From Romanomermis culicivorax (taxonomy: Eukaryota > Nematoda > Enoplea > Mermithida > Mermithidae), in contig CAWUHX010000243.1 in the NCBI GenBank assembly GCA_963922205.1, positions 378,761-442,760 on the forward strand: DNA of 64,000 bases, read 5' to 3'. Position 1 is the stretch's first letter. Each line of letters begins with the position of its first letter. Below the pieces are notes generated by a model. It ran no database searches. It saw only the letters and a program-made list of their open reading frames with translations, and was not told the origin of the DNA. The translations under genes and the position numbers were made by a program. Below, one piece after another: positions 44,422 to 60,261 of this stretch.

Positions 44422-44429
44422 TGACGTCA
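44422..44429. promoter_or_regulatory. CRE/ATF palindrome TGACGTCA (right TIR, inner)
   Basis: Mirror of 31334-31341. Confidence 0.6.
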
Positions 44430-44451
44430 TGCTTTTTTCCAGCCGGAAAAA

Positions 44452-44459
44452 TGACGTCA
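44452..44459. promoter_or_regulatory. CRE/ATF palindrome TGACGTCA (right TIR, outer)
   Basis: Mirror of 31304-31311. Confidence 0.6.
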
Positions 44460-44605
44460 TAGTAGTCAGTGGAAGGCCGGCTATGTTTTGTGTGTCGGGG
44501 AGGTTGTGATTTTTTGTTAAGTCCAACACCGCCTATCTTTTGCATGGGCCGGGGAGTTTTGGCGCTCGAGCACCCCCCCCCCCTCGCCTCTATATTACTT
44601 ACATG

Positions 44606-45607
44606 AAATCAGATGCTGTAATCTTCATATGAATCATTATGAAAAATACACTCAGCGTTGTTTTAAGACACTCTTTTACCCTCTTAGATATATTTCATGA
44701 ATTCCGAAGTGATTGAAAAGTTATGTTTTTGTTCTGAAACTCATAAGTCATCTATTAAATAAATTTTATTAGATCAGAATTGAATTTAATTGCATAAAAT
44801 TTATTGAAGGTGGATTAAGATTTGAGAATGTTTATGACTTATTAGGACAAGATTTAATAATACTGGGTCTGCATTCAATTACATGGAATTTAATAATGTT
44901 TCCTCAATAGTCTTGATTACAAGGGAATCAAAATAATCAACCTTTTCCATTATTCATGTTTTATTAACTCTTGATGAGTCATGTATACCAAAATTTTTTG
45001 AGAACTCTAGTACTGTTTTTCAGCGGCTCATTGCACTTGGGGTCTAAAATTCTCTGCATTACATTTTTGAAATATTTTCAAATATTGAAGAACATCTTAT
45101 CTTAAGGTATTCTCAAAAAAGTAGAACCTGAAACAGGACGCCCAATACATATTTAAAATTGAAGTCTGTTGTATATCATGAGCTGTTTAGTCTGTTCATC
45201 AATCCATAAGGAACTCACGTAAGGGCATGTTTCTCAGTGGTATGACAATGTTATGTCCTTGAAGGGTGTTTACACCTGATTTGTATATCAAAAACTGTTA
45301 AGAAATCATATCTTCTATGTAGATCATGTAGACTCGAGACATTTGGATATTATAGATTATGACTATTATTAGTTTTTTGGGAGGAATACCGTTGGGGAGT
45401 AAGAATCCATTCATCAATGTCTCATTGAATGTAAAGCAGGTTTTAACTACAATCTTTGCATATGTCATCTGAGACTTTTTAATATCAATATCTGATTTCC
45501 AAACATTAACCTGAGACAGAGTTCCATATTTTTTTTAACAATATAGAGTTAGTAACATGAAATGTAATGAATAGCAGCACGTAAAGAAAGAGAAACCATT
45601 CAAATAA
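44606..45607. other. Non-coding; AT-rich dispersed repeat at 44755-44900
   Basis: 44755-44900 shares 'tttaataatactg', 'tgcattcaattacatggaa'-type words with 48425-48640 and 58850-59050. No exons; the rest shows nothing. Confidence 0.45.
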
Positions 45608-46935
45608 TTAATGATTAACAGCATTCATTTCAACCACATTAATAGTTATAATTTTGCTGCCTCTTGAAAATAACTTCACCACTTTTTTCCTGTAAGGCTT
45701 TATGACAAAAGCTGTAATGAATGGTGCTGATGCTAAATTCAGGGGTAAAAATAACATTGAAACTCGGCTGAACCATGGATTGACAGCTGTGAAATACTGT
45801 GAAAGCTTTACAAAATTGGCTGGACATTGAACCAAAATTGGCATGACAGTAGAAATGGCTAGTAAAATGATGATTTGTCGTGATTCTTCCACCAGGCCCG
45901 AATCCATCCAGGGACCAACTTGCGAAATATGTATTCTTATTTTCTTTACAATAAGATAGCCGAATGCAACACAGAGCACATTTGAAATCAATAGGAATAT
46001 TTGACTATACAAGGAGCTAAAAGTTGACATTGTGCTGATAGTTTTCACAGCACAAATACCATTATTGTTTAGGCCAAAAGCATCATAATATATTAATGGG
46101 ATGAGAACTGGCATGTTCACAATCAGAACCAAAATAAAGCATGCCAGAATACCATACACGTTGAACCATGCTTTGTATTTTTCCTATAAGAAGATTTAAC
46201 ACTGTGAAATGTGCAAGAATCAAGTGAAAAATTCTAAAGATAAAACATGTCACTTACAAACTTCAGAGTACTAAGGATTATGTTATGTCAATAGACTCTA
46301 GACACTTTAACTGACATTCAGACAACAACATTGAAACAGATTCACAGATAAGAGAACACTGTAATGTGAAACCTTATGAATTGAAAAAACTGAGTATTGA
46401 TTGGTACCATGTGGAAGATTATACCATTTGACTATCAGAATTGTAATTCACAGGCAATTAACATATATGTAAGAATGAAGATCTAAATTAATAAAGTTAA
46501 GGACCTTTTCAATTCATGCACAAGTACGCATACAAATTCGTCTCTAACCTTGTGGTATATTGCAAGATATCGACTAAACATGTTGATAGTTATCCAAACT
46601 TGATTCATGCCCATGAATGATATATGAAAGAATCCAGCTATTTTGCAAGGAACTTCCCCATGGCTAAGGATTACATATGGTTCCAAGCAAGCTGAATTGA
46701 AGCACATGCATAAGTCTGTTAACAATGTTGCAAATATAATTTTTTCGTAGGGCTTGCATTTTTTGAAATCTGAAGAAATTTTGTGCTGTAAATATGCATG
46801 TAAACTGCAACATGGGAAAAACTGCTTACCTTTAAAGATTATGAATATCAAAACAATGTTGCCAATGAGGCCAACTGTACCTGATAGGCTCCAACAGACT
46901 GCTGTCACAATGCTTGAAGTTTGGGTATTATTCAT
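45608..46935 (-). CDS. Rhodopsin-like 7TM receptor, copy D (three exons, intact)
   Basis: Exons: 46935-46830 (106 nt), 46769-46549 (221 nt), 46183-45608 (576 nt). Introns are GT-AG: GTAAGC...TTCAG (60 nt) and GTTAGA...TATAG (365 nt). The joined frame is open for 300 residues. Seven hydrophobic segments are present: TM1 with 'GLIGN' (Asn26, the 1.50 position), TM2 with 'LLTDL' (Asp54, 2.50), Cys77 at the start of TM3, 'MFSRYLAIYHK' (Arg102 in the DRY position) at its end, TM4-TM5 around a Cys-bearing loop ('NGICAV'), TM6 after 'EESRQI', and TM7 with 'APFIT' in place of NPxxY, followed by a basic tail 'KPYRKK'. A rhodopsin-class GPCR of a divergent, locally expanded family; a chemoreceptor role would be inference. 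Ligand unknown. Confidence 0.85.
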
Positions 46936-47140
46936 TTCTAAGGCCTGAATATAATACTAATAAACCATATTCTGTAGTATAAATCCCTGAAAAAGATTCA
47001 CCAAAAATGGAAAAGTGGATTTGGGTCATTACTTCAACAAGCTCATAAATGTGGAAAGCTGATTGCAATGTTCTTCTTTGAAGGTTCACAAATGCAACAA
47101 GCCTGTCACTACAGAATAAATTTTTTTTTGTAGCACTAAT
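46936..47140. other. 5' flank of receptor copy D
   Basis: Presumed promoter region of the receptor. No clear TATA box assigned. Confidence 0.4.
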
Positions 47141-47990
47141 GGGGGTCTATTCCCAATTTGGTAGCACTAATGGGGGTCTATTCCCAAGTGAGGGATTCCC
47201 AAGTGAGTGATTCCCAAGTGAGCAATTCTCAAGTGAGTGATTCCCAGGTGAGTGATTCCCAAGTGAACAAATTCCCAATTGAGTTATTCCTATGCGAGTG
47301 AATTCCCATTTGAGGGATTCTCATGTGAGCGATTCCCAATTGAGGGAATTCCTAAGTGAGGGAATTCCCAAGTGAGTGAATTCCCAAGTGAGAAAATTCC
47401 CAATTGGGTGATTCCAAATGAGCAATTGAGAATGTAATAACAATTTCTTCCTTCTTTATCTAACATTTTTCTTTGAATGTTATTTCTGTTTCTTTTGTTT
47501 TCTGGGTGTATTGTTAATGTTTTTGTTTATGTATGTTTTAATGTTTTCATCTTTTGTCTCTGCTTTCTTTCCTTTTCTTTTTTTGTCATCTACTTTTTTC
47601 TTTTTTGCTCATGAAACAACATGCTACAAGTTGTTATTCTAAATAACTTTAGTATCCTATATAATTCTAGTACAGTTTCTAGTAACATACATAAAAAAAT
47701 TCTAGTAACATACATGAACAAAAACATAGATAAACAAAAACAAAAACATACACACAAATAACAAAGGAAAAAATACATAAAAAGAAACATATAGGGTAAA
47801 TAAGGAGAACATAAAGAAAGTTTTATTTTGGAATCACCCATTTGGGAATTTGCTCACTTGGGAATCGTCCACTTGGGAATCACTCAATTGAGAATTGCTC
47901 ATTTGAGAATCACTCACTTGAGAATCACTCGCTTGGGAATCACTCAGATTGGAATACCAGCTAATGGGTAATACCAGCTAATGGGTACCT
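47141..47990. mobile_element. Foldback element with tandem-repeat arms
   Basis: The left arm (47146-47428) is a tandem array of 'gtgagtgattcccaa'-type units. The right arm (~47834-47955) is the reverse complement of the same array ('ttgggaatcactcac'). Beyond the arrays each end carries a short doubled word: 'gtagcactaatgggggtcta' on the left, 'taccagctaatgggta' on the right. The ~400-bp loop is CT-rich then A-rich with no recognisable gene. This matches the architecture of foldback DNA elements. Confidence 0.75.
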
Positions 47991-49315
47991 TGCTGTAAAG
48001 AAACCTTTACAGTAAATAAACCACCCTATGATGAGGGTGATAATAAGACCATTTAGATAATGAGGCTTCTTGTATGGGAAAGAGCCCTGCATAAAAGAGG
48101 CTTGAGCACAAATCAAAACGTTGACAAACAAGTTGATTTGATCAGATACAACTAGCCAAAATCCTATTTGTTTATTAATGAATGGATTTGTAGCTTCAAG
48201 CTATGATTATTAGAGTAGGAAAAAAAGAATTTGTGCTGCTGGATGAGATTAGTACAAAACTCAACACCCACAAGCAGCACAACCTAAAATCTAAGCTGAT
48301 GATTCTTAGCAGTGATTAATGTAATGAATTTTATATATCATTGAGTAGATCAATTTTTTGCTTTTAATTTCACAAAGTACGTCAAAGCAGGTTATTCATT
48401 CCATATCCTTAATACTGCAGATTCAATATTACTGAGTTCACATTTAATTATATCAAATTTAACAATATTCAATTAGCATTTAATGATGTTTATGATTTGC
48501 TACGACTAGAGTTAATACCATTAGGTTTGCATTTAATAACATGAAATTTAATAAGATAAAATTTTATTAAATCTAGATTTAATGATATTGATTTGCATTC
48601 ATGTATTTCATTACAATTTATTTAATCGTATTGGGGAAGTATTCAATCAATATCATATAGTTGTTTAGAGTGCTTAGCCATCAACAAATTGGATTAGATA
48701 AGACCCACTAGACTCGTATCTCATAATGATTTTTCGTGTTTGGCTAGGGATTCCAAAAAAAGAGCAGAATTCTTGTTTGTAAGACCATATGCCGTGGAAA
48801 ATTTGCTCATCATAATGTTAGATAACATCAAAGAAGAGTCTAGAATCGTGAAAAAATTTAACATCATTTCATTATGTTTTAGTAACAAGAACTGTGGTGA
48901 ATGAAAAAAACTTATGTAGTTTTAAAACAGTCCAATCAATGATGAAACGAGGATTATTGAAAAGCTTACATTTGCTGAGTTGCATTAAAAGCTTCTTTAG
49001 AATTTTTAGATTTTCATAAAAATGATGTCAATTGATAATAAAATTCTTCCATGCTAACTGCAGCACATATATCAGAACAAAGGTGCAGGATAAAACATTT
49101 AATGGTGTTTATGATGCATTGTGTATAAAGTTAATGTGTGGGGGTGCATGCAAGATGCAACAAAAAAAAGATAAAACTGATCGAATTTTAGGAAAGTTGT
49201 ATTTGCAGAAGTTCACTTTATGGAAAAATTTTTTTTTGCATAGAGAATATATACATTTGATGCCCATCTACAAATTCTACGAGTCTGCTGACAATTTACC
49301 AATTTTTAAAAATTT
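47991..49315. other. Non-coding; AT-rich dispersed repeat at 48425-48640
   Basis: It shares 'tttaat'-rich words with 44755-44900 and 58850-59050. A 113-codon ORF at 49032-49373 runs into a known repeat and is not called. Confidence 0.45.
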
Positions 49316-49505
49316 ATGTCAATTGGGATTCTTGGGTGCCAGCATACCTGTCCCACTACTGGCCAATGTATGATCATCCCAACCAGGGATCAACAAAAAA
49401 AGTGTGACCATCCCAAACAGGGCACAGTCTCCTAGGACTGATGTTTTAACCAATCCAAGGGTTCCAATGCCAGTCATTTTTGTTGAACCCTGGTCCAGAT
49501 GGCTA
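49316..49505. repeat. Diverged copy of the ~213-bp repeat
   Basis: It contains 'ctgtcccactactggccaat', 'gaccatcccaacagggctcaacaaaa'-like and 'ggttccaa' blocks also found in the array at 60262-61075. Confidence 0.6.
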
Positions 49506-50796
49506 CACTTACCCTGACTTAGGCTATTGGTGGGACAGCTCCAACATCTTCACAGAGCATAAATGAACTTACTCATCATGCTATCATACAGTATACTGTT
49601 TTCTAATTTTTGATAGCAGGTAGCTCCTTGGTAATGGACTGGCTCTAAGGGCTTTACTCCCCTTTGTGCTGTTATTTATGCAATTTTGAGCAGTTGTAGA
49701 TTTTTTCTAACTTTCAACCGAAAAAGTCTCATTTCACAACATGAACATCTAGCTAGATTCTCATTTCTGACAAAAGTTCTAAGTTGTCACAGCTTCTGAC
49801 TTGTCTCTCTGACTGACTGTCACAGCATTTGACTTGGGCTGACTAAGCTGTAACTGTTGCTCCATGCCTTGCTCACCTGCAGTGGGCCTTTTTAAAAATA
49901 TTGACTAATCATATTCAAGCAGTTTATGCTATCATTGGCATGGAGTAACATAGTCCTTGATGGTGTGGTCAGGAAAGGAAATTTTTTCAGGTAGTGGTTC
50001 TGCTTCATTCCATTTCACATTGAAAATTTTATAAAAAACCTCTACAATAATGAGAAGTAAATCAGAATAAAACCACCAGATTGTAATTTGTTTCAAAAAA
50101 ATTTTAAAATTTTGTATTCTTAAAGGCTAGAAAATAAGTTTTTGCAACAAATCTTCCTGGATAAAATCTCCAAATTTACAGTCTAGGATGATGTTTTAAA
50201 TGGCTTTAAATGCTAAACTCAAATTCAAAATGTTTAGAATAGTTTCACCTGGAGAAAAAATTTGGGATGATATACTTAAAATCTATATCTTCAGGAAATT
50301 ACAGACCCTTAGTAAAAAAGGTGATGTAGTTAAATTTATAGAAACTGATGAGGACGAATTGCTTAGCAGAAGTAGATATGCTCATGAAAATCCATGTCAA
50401 TTATACATATGAAAAGCATGCAACATGCAAAAATTTTGGGACTTTTGCCAATTAAAGTTGAGCTGGAACACATTTTTCGTTTTTTCAACCAGCACTTTTT
50501 TATATTCTAAACTTTATGTTAAACCTGATTAGATATAATTAACAATTTGTTAAGTATTAAAGAATGGAAAAATAACAAATTGTCTGTATGTAAAATAGGT
50601 ATCTACTAAAAAGCACATGCAATGAAAACACATTCAAACTTCAAATTAAACCCATATCAACAGTCGGTGAGACACAATTACTTCTCAGAATAAATAATTT
50701 CACTCCAATTGCATTTTTGTATATTGTTGATGCATATGGACGATATATATGGATTGCTCTAAAATATCAAAACATTCAAACAATTAGTCGAAAACA
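49506..50796. other. Non-coding, 3' side of receptor copy E
   Basis: AT-rich with short unsupported ORFs. No feature seen. Confidence 0.45.
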
Positions 50797-53676
<2,880 letters not shown>

Positions 53677-56019
53677 GATCTGGTTCAAGTGAACAAAGCA
53701 GTATTGACGATACTTCTATAAAGTAGTAATTCCTGGAAAAATATTCATCACATTCCCAGCTCTATTAGTCTTCTGAAGTCATGTAATGTGTTTTGGGTTT
53801 CTCATTATGTATAAAAAAATTGAGTAAATATGACAATTTGATAAAAAATGCAGTTATAATCTTTCAATTTCTTGCTCTTCAACTAAACCATTATTTCAAT
53901 GGTCAGTGTTGCCTGTTCATCCCCACAACAGTTCTAGTACTCAGCCTGAACTGTACACAGCCATCCATGGGCCTAACTCATCCTAACACAAAGTGAATAA
54001 ATTCTCCAAATTTTTTCTAGAGGAAATTTTCTAAAAACCAGTTGGTCATGATCATAGGAAAAGTACCCATCAAAAGTCTTTGAGCTCTAGAAACTGTCCT
54101 AGTCTTTCCTGGTGAAATTGATTTTGGCCGTTTTCTTGAATCATAGGAAGAAAATCCATACACAAAACATAGGTAAATTCATTTTTTTGGCCATTAGTTA
54201 TTCACAACAATTGTGCACCACTGTTATTTCACAATGTTCAATATTGAATAAGCCATTGTGCTTCAGTGTAATTATTGATATTTCCAATGACTCATGAATG
54301 ATGTCATATTGCAGCTCAGAGAATGCAATGTGGTGAGGAAGAAATGAAAAATTTAATAAAAAACTTCTGGATTAATAATTCCAGAAATTTATAAAGATGT
54401 AAAACTAGTATTCTTCCCATGTATTTTGGTATAATATATTTTGCCATTGGATGGATCAATATGATAAATTGAAAGAAAGTAGCCTTGGCTCATTGCATCA
54501 GAACATCATAGAACTACTGCCAGAAAACTTCTTTTAGGGACCCAAATAATTTTTCAAAAAAATAAAAAAGGAAAAGTGTAACTTAATTTGTGTTTGCAAA
54601 ATTTTTGTTCTTGTGTCTTTGCCACAAAAATTTGAATTTATTTACTTTCAAAGAAAATTTCATAACTCAAAAGCTTTTTATAACATATTCTTTCAATCTG
54701 ATTACTTCCTCTATCCATTCCAGTGACAATCTTTATCATCATCTTCAAAGAAAAACTTCAAGAACACTGGGAGTGTTATCAAAACTTTCATTGAGCAGGT
54801 TAATAGGAAAAAATGAAAATTGATGTGATTTTTTCACATAATGTTATTAATCCAGCAACTAAAAAATAATGGATTCAGGTCCAAAAAAGCATACTGAATA
54901 TAATTTGATGCAGCCTCTGACAGATATATATATTTAAATAAGTTTTAATTCCAATATTGGCTCAAAGGCTCAAAATTATCAATCCTCTTAGCAAGAAAAA
55001 CAATACTTCTGGAAATTGTTCAAAAACACTTGGAATTGTCTAGCATGCATGTCATGCACAAAACGTCTGTTTTCAACTATTTCCAAAAAAAGCCTTCAAA
55101 AGAAAACAGACTCTATGATCACTCTCGTTCTTAGACTCCTGATTTTTAAATCAAGTTGGGACTTATTAACTTAACAGGAGTGTATTTTTTTGTAAATTGA
55201 GCTAAACAACACCAAACAAGACTAGTAAGCAAATGATTTCTTGACAGGAATAATTCTGAATTGAAAATTTAGTTCAAAAACATGTACACACCAGTTCACA
55301 AGATAATATGGAATTAGGTTGATTGAAACATCATATGTTCTACAGTCTTCATCATCTATGATGCCTCCAAACTATCAAATAGCATATTGGAAAATATGCC
55401 AACAGGAAAGAATGTCATCAAGCCATCTGGGGCTGATCACTGTGCAAAAAATTAATAACTAATGTTTTGAAATAGTATTTACTGTGTGCACAATAAATAT
55501 TTCTGCATAAAATATTTGAAAAAGCGAGTTACTAGGATTATCATTGGTTTTTAGGCAAATTCGATAATTTATAACGCGCACAAATTTAATTGTATTGAAA
55601 GCATTATTTTGAAAAAATTTGTTCATCACAAAATTTCAAATGAGAAATGATTGGAATTGTTGGTAAATTCTTTTTTCATAAAATTTTCCCACATTACCTT
55701 CTTCATAAAGAAATGAAATCAGAGTAGATGTTCAAAAATTGCACAACTGTCAGAGCTGAGATTTGGAAAACCCTGAAGGTGTCACAATGTTGTGAAATCA
55801 AAAAAGACGTACCACATTTATTTATTGAAATAAAGTATACCCTATGACACCTGCCAACAAATAGTGATAATAATAATAATAATAACAACACATATATCTT
55901 TAATATAAATTGGATCAGAAGATGTTTTTTTCTTTTTTTTAACTTTTTCAGGTACACCTACCCATTTTCCTATAGCTGGAAAGGCAGGCTTTACAGGACT
56001 ATACGGTCATACAAGTGCC
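53677..56019. other. Non-coding; 5' flank of receptor copy E, then AT-rich DNA
   Basis: No gene seen. A short 'aataat' repeat is at ~55868-55887. Short ORFs have no domains. Confidence 0.45.
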
Positions 56020-56360
56020 CACCTTGTCTGAGAGGCGCTCTTTGGGTGCTTTTTACTGCCTAGTGAAGGCCACATTCCACTGGCTGGTGTCTGCCTGACA
56101 AGCCTCATAATGGAATAGGCGCACCTCCTCATTTGCCGCACTATGGCCAACATGCTAACTGGGCTGAGTGGACCCCGGCAAGCAGCGTTCCAAGCTCGCC
56201 TAGACAATTTGTCTACCCTGAGAGGATGAAAGGCTGTGTCTGCCTGGGCCAGCTACTAGAAATTCAATTTCGGCCAGCTACTAGAAATTCAATTTCGGAA
56301 CCTGGTTCTTAAGGCTAGCAGTCAGAGGCGATAACCACTAGACCAGACGGCCAGAAGATG
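56020..56360 (-). repeat. tRNA-derived SINE (second family)
   Basis: On the minus strand a tRNA-like head starts near 56355: 'gtctggtctagtggttatc' (box A) then 'ggttccgaaattg' (box B), with a 'gccagctactagaaattcaa' unit duplicated just after it. A ~250-bp body ('cctctcagggtagacaaattg' region to 'gacaccagccagtgg') follows. A diverged copy is at 16121-16428. Confidence 0.75.
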
Positions 56361-58936
56361 TATTTGCATGTTTCAAAGAAAATAACAAGCTCCATGGTGC
56401 AAAAATGCTTATTACCTGAAAAGAATGTGCTCATGCAGTAAGAAAAATAGAATCCATAAATTGTTCTCAATGACTATAATCTTTAAGGAAAATATGATGA
56501 AAGTTTAATTGATTTGTTTTCTATTTTAAATAAAATGTGCTAGTTTGATGATGAAACATTTCTTGTTGATCTTTCATTTGAGAATATAAAACTAAGATTG
56601 AATTATGTTCACAAATTTAATAAACAGCACAAATATGCTCTGATAAATGCTGCAGCAAATGAACTGGATGAAAAACAATAAATAGAGGGCTGTTCATTTT
56701 ATAGATTACTGTAAAAAGGGGAACCATGTAAAGCAGGGCATGAACCTATTTCTGGTTCCAGACACTCAAAATACAGAAAAATTTTGTGAAATATGATGAT
56801 TTACTGATAAAAAATATTATAATATTCAGAATGAAGGTAGGAAGAATAACTTCACAAATAGGAATTTCAAAGATATCCTAAATAAAACTGAAGGAATCCA
56901 AGATCATTAAAATTGCAGAAAACCAGTGTCATCAAAATCAAAAAGTACATAGACCTCATAGAAATGATTGAAACCCCAATACTGATATCACTAAGATTTC
57001 ATCATTTTTCAGTGGGATGAAGATGAAGAATATTGCACAATCTCTTCCCTGTTTATTGTTTCTTTTTTATTGGTATCTAAAAACCCTTTTTTACATCAGA
57101 AATCGGTTGCAGGTATAACAAGTGTTTCTGTGGGTTTGTTCTCATGTTTACTTGTTTTGTAATAAAATAAAATATTTCACATTTTGTCAGTTAAACATTG
57201 TAGAGGCATATAGGTTAGGATTTGATATGCTGTGGAGATCAAAGGTATATACCAGAGAAATACACCTGACATTTGTTAGTTGCATATGGGGGCACTCTAG
57301 CAGACAAAGATGAAGAATATACTATGTTTCAGAGAGTTGGCTGCATGTGTGTCCCACCATTGAGCATCATGTAACTGCATTTACCAGAAATCATTACTCC
57401 AGAGGCACTGTGACCTAATGATTTTTTTGGTGGTTTAATGAAGTCAACAAAATTTCAAAAATTGTACATAACAGTGTTCAGTATTTCAAGTTTGAATGTG
57501 GTCAATGTGGAGGAGAGTATTGGATGGAGACTTTTGTAGGACTCAAATTGCAGACAGACTGATTGTGTTTTAGGCTCTGAGATTGTCGGGATTAGGCCTC
57601 TGAGAGTCCAGTGAGAGAATTATTTGTCTACTTGGTGTGGTAGGGGTGCGGTCAGAATTGTTGCATATTCCTTTGTACAAACCCAAAGGTCGCACCAATC
57701 CTCATAGTTCCACATCTGCCTAAAGGTCATTGCCAGTCAATGGGATGATTTGGGCTAGTTTCATTCCACACCCAATCATTCAGAACAGTGTCCACAAACT
57801 GATCTAATTACAACTCAGAATGTCATAGATTTCGGGTTTTATGGTCAATAATTTGTGGAGCATGGATGACCTGGATAAGCCTCATGATATAAAACAACAG
57901 GCACAAATCTTTCAGCATAACATACTACAAATTTTATGTTAACTTTATTTTCTGAAACTCTCAAAATTGAATATTCAAATATAGGCTTGAGTTTGGGGAC
58001 ACAAACTTTATCAAATTCTATAATTCAGAATTCTGGCAAATTTGGAAATTTTTAAAACTCAACATGGAAAAGCTTAGTTTTTTGAGATTAAATTCTTCAG
58101 CACTATAAAGAGTTTTTCATCATTGAGAATCAAATTTCTGAGCAGCAAATCAAAAAAACGAAAAAATCCAGTATTATAAATTGTGAAAACTGAAATTCTG
58201 GGAAATTATGAATTAAAAAAAAAGATATTCAAGGAAAGTTTGAAGGGACAAGAATTCAAATCTGAAAAACTCGAATTTTATTGAAATGAGTATTCTAAAA
58301 TTCTTGAAACCCAAATGTCAAGCACAAAAAATCTACAGATTTTCGAAATTCTCTAAATGAATTTTCAGACTTATTGATATTAAAAAAGCGAAAATTTTCC
58401 AATGTTTCAAAAGCACTTATTTCACAACTGATTTTCTGAAATATTTATTTCTATTTCGAGACATCTGAACTATTATTTCGACAAAATGTTTGAACCATAG
58501 AAGGTTTAATATTGTGCTCTTATAACTCAAGACTTTTTAAATAATGGAGTCCACTAATTACAAAATAACTGTGTTGGATTTGTAATTTATGAGTATGAGT
58601 CTTGAAAATCTTATGAACCTTAGAATGGGCTTTTTGCACACTCAGGCTAACTCAGCGCAAAGAACAAGCATTAAAGACATAATATGTATAACATTACTTC
58701 AGTTGCTATAGTCTAACAAAAGCATATGTGAAGAGAATTTTCCTGGTTGAAGATTCACCCTCATGATCAAAGTTTCAGGTAGTCAATATAAAGGCTGTAT
58801 GTCCTCGCTCTTATATTTGTAATTTGTATTAGAGTTGGGTTTAATGAGATTAGACCTAAATTTGATTACACCAATTTTTTCATGCCGAATATTCAATAAC
58901 ATTTGATTCTATTATTGACATTTAATTAAATTCAAT
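56361..58936. other. Non-coding, no gene seen
   Basis: AT-rich with many short A/T runs. ORFs under 70 codons have no domain. 58850-58936 begins the TTTAAT-rich dispersed repeat. Confidence 0.45.
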
Positions 58937-59357
58937 AACACTAGATTTGCATAATAAAATTTAATGTAATAAGGTTTGATTAATTTTTATTAATATTTAC
59001 CATCCAGTGAGGCTAGATTTAATAATACTGACTGGGTATTCATATACAGTAATTTTCATTAAGAAAATGTTTCTTAGATTGGGAAAAAATTAGGCAGTGG
59101 GTGGTTCGGAAGCTAGTTAATATTAGTTGCACATTTCTTTGACAAAAACACTAGATTTGCATAATAAAATTTAATGTAATAAAGTTTGATTAATTTTTAT
59201 TAATATTTACCATCCAGTGAGGCTAGATTCAATAATACTGACTGGGTATTCATATACAGTAATTTTAATTATGAAAATGTTTCTTTGATTGGGAAAAAAA
59301 TTAGGTGGTGTATGGTTCTGAAGCTAGTTAATATTAGTTGCACATTTCTTCGACAAA
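58937..59357. repeat. 210-bp direct tandem duplication
   Basis: 58937-59146 and 59147-59357 are near-identical direct copies. Both start 'aacactagatttgcataata' and contain 'accatccagtgaggctagat' and 'agctagttaatattagttgc'. Confidence 0.9.
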
Positions 59358-60261
59358 ATTTAATCTTAGGAAATTAGATAGTGTAGCGAGTATATTTTTT
59401 AGCAATCACTGGAAGCTACGAGTATATAACTCCAAAAAGCATGTGAATATTCACAAACTTTTCTTCCTTGTCATAATTGTCTAACACAATTAAGGTATGC
59501 AATTATGGTCATCAATGCTTCACAATGCTGTGCTCTGTTGAACCAAACTATCTCCTGTTGTAAAAGAGTAGACTGGAACACAGACTAAATTGTGTGTTTA
59601 TTATATAGTGTGAATATGCCACGTATGGTGAAATGGAGTAGTGCCTTTAATATATATTGAGCAAATAATGTGTGCTTTTTATAGGGAGGTAAGAAGGAAG
59701 CATGGGCAAAATTCTTTACCTTTGTGTGACACAAAGACATGGCTAGTCAATTTTATTGTCGGTATAGTGTGCTGGTCACATTGTGGGCATGTCCTGGACA
59801 CATTCTGGATGCATTGTGGATGTCTCCAGCATAGATGGTTAGTTTCACCTGGTAGTGTATTCTTTGAGGATTGTATGAATCATTACACTTAGCAGGTTGG
59901 CTATCAGAGCCAACACAACAACATATAAAATTCTTGGTGTCACTAAAATGATGTTTATTTACATACTCATTCCATTGGTAGCATTGATGTTTCATTTGGT
60001 TTATATGTCCCAATTGTGGCCATTTTGTTACATCCTGGTCAGCTTGCATCACACCTATCCTAACATTGGCCTGTGGAGAGACAACTCCAGCACCATCCAT
60101 GAAGCATGATTACTCCTTTATTAGAGAGTAAAAAAAAACATCATTAGGTACAAATAAATAACGTGAAAAGAAAATTCAGTTTATTGTTTCAAATTAGAAG
60201 CTGATTGGTTATCATTGAGGAAAATCAGCTGAGTAACTGTAAATAAAATGTTTGAAAAAAA
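59358..60261. other. Non-coding; dispersed repeat at 59720-59862
   Basis: 59720-59862 matches 14800-14955. No gene. Confidence 0.5.

Larger units (their letters stand above)
31177..44599. mobile_element. Polinton/Maverick element, 13.4 kb, degenerate
   Basis: A self-synthesising DNA transposon and virus-like element. It is bounded by ~600-bp inverted repeats beginning AGT and ending ACT, and flanked by tgcatg (31171-31176) and tacatg (44600-44605). This fits the 6-bp target duplication made by Polinton integrases, with one change. It carries the hallmark set: protein-primed PolB (minus strand), RVE integrase with chromodomain, packaging ATPase, adenain-like protease, a double jelly-roll capsid protein and a penton-like protein. 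Additional genes are a TBP homologue and small zinc and membrane proteins. PolB, integrase, a small ORF, MCP, penton-like and TBP genes are all interrupted, so this copy is not autonomous. At 13.4 kb it is slightly shorter than the usual 15-20 kb. Confidence 0.95.
43983..44599 (-). repeat. Polinton right terminal inverted repeat
   Basis: Reverse complement of 31177-31779 with a few short indels, so slightly longer. It ends ACT and is followed by tacatg, the probable target-site duplication. It contains the mirrored TGACGTCA pair. Confidence 0.95.

Noticed and set aside
30193-44605. Polinton insertion as the cause of receptor copy C truncation
   Set aside because: Exons 1-2 of copy C are not found on either side of the element, so disruption by the insertion is not supported.
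47146-47428. CRISPR-like short repeats
   Set aside because: Units are contiguous with no spacers and are mirrored as an inverted arm; foldback element.
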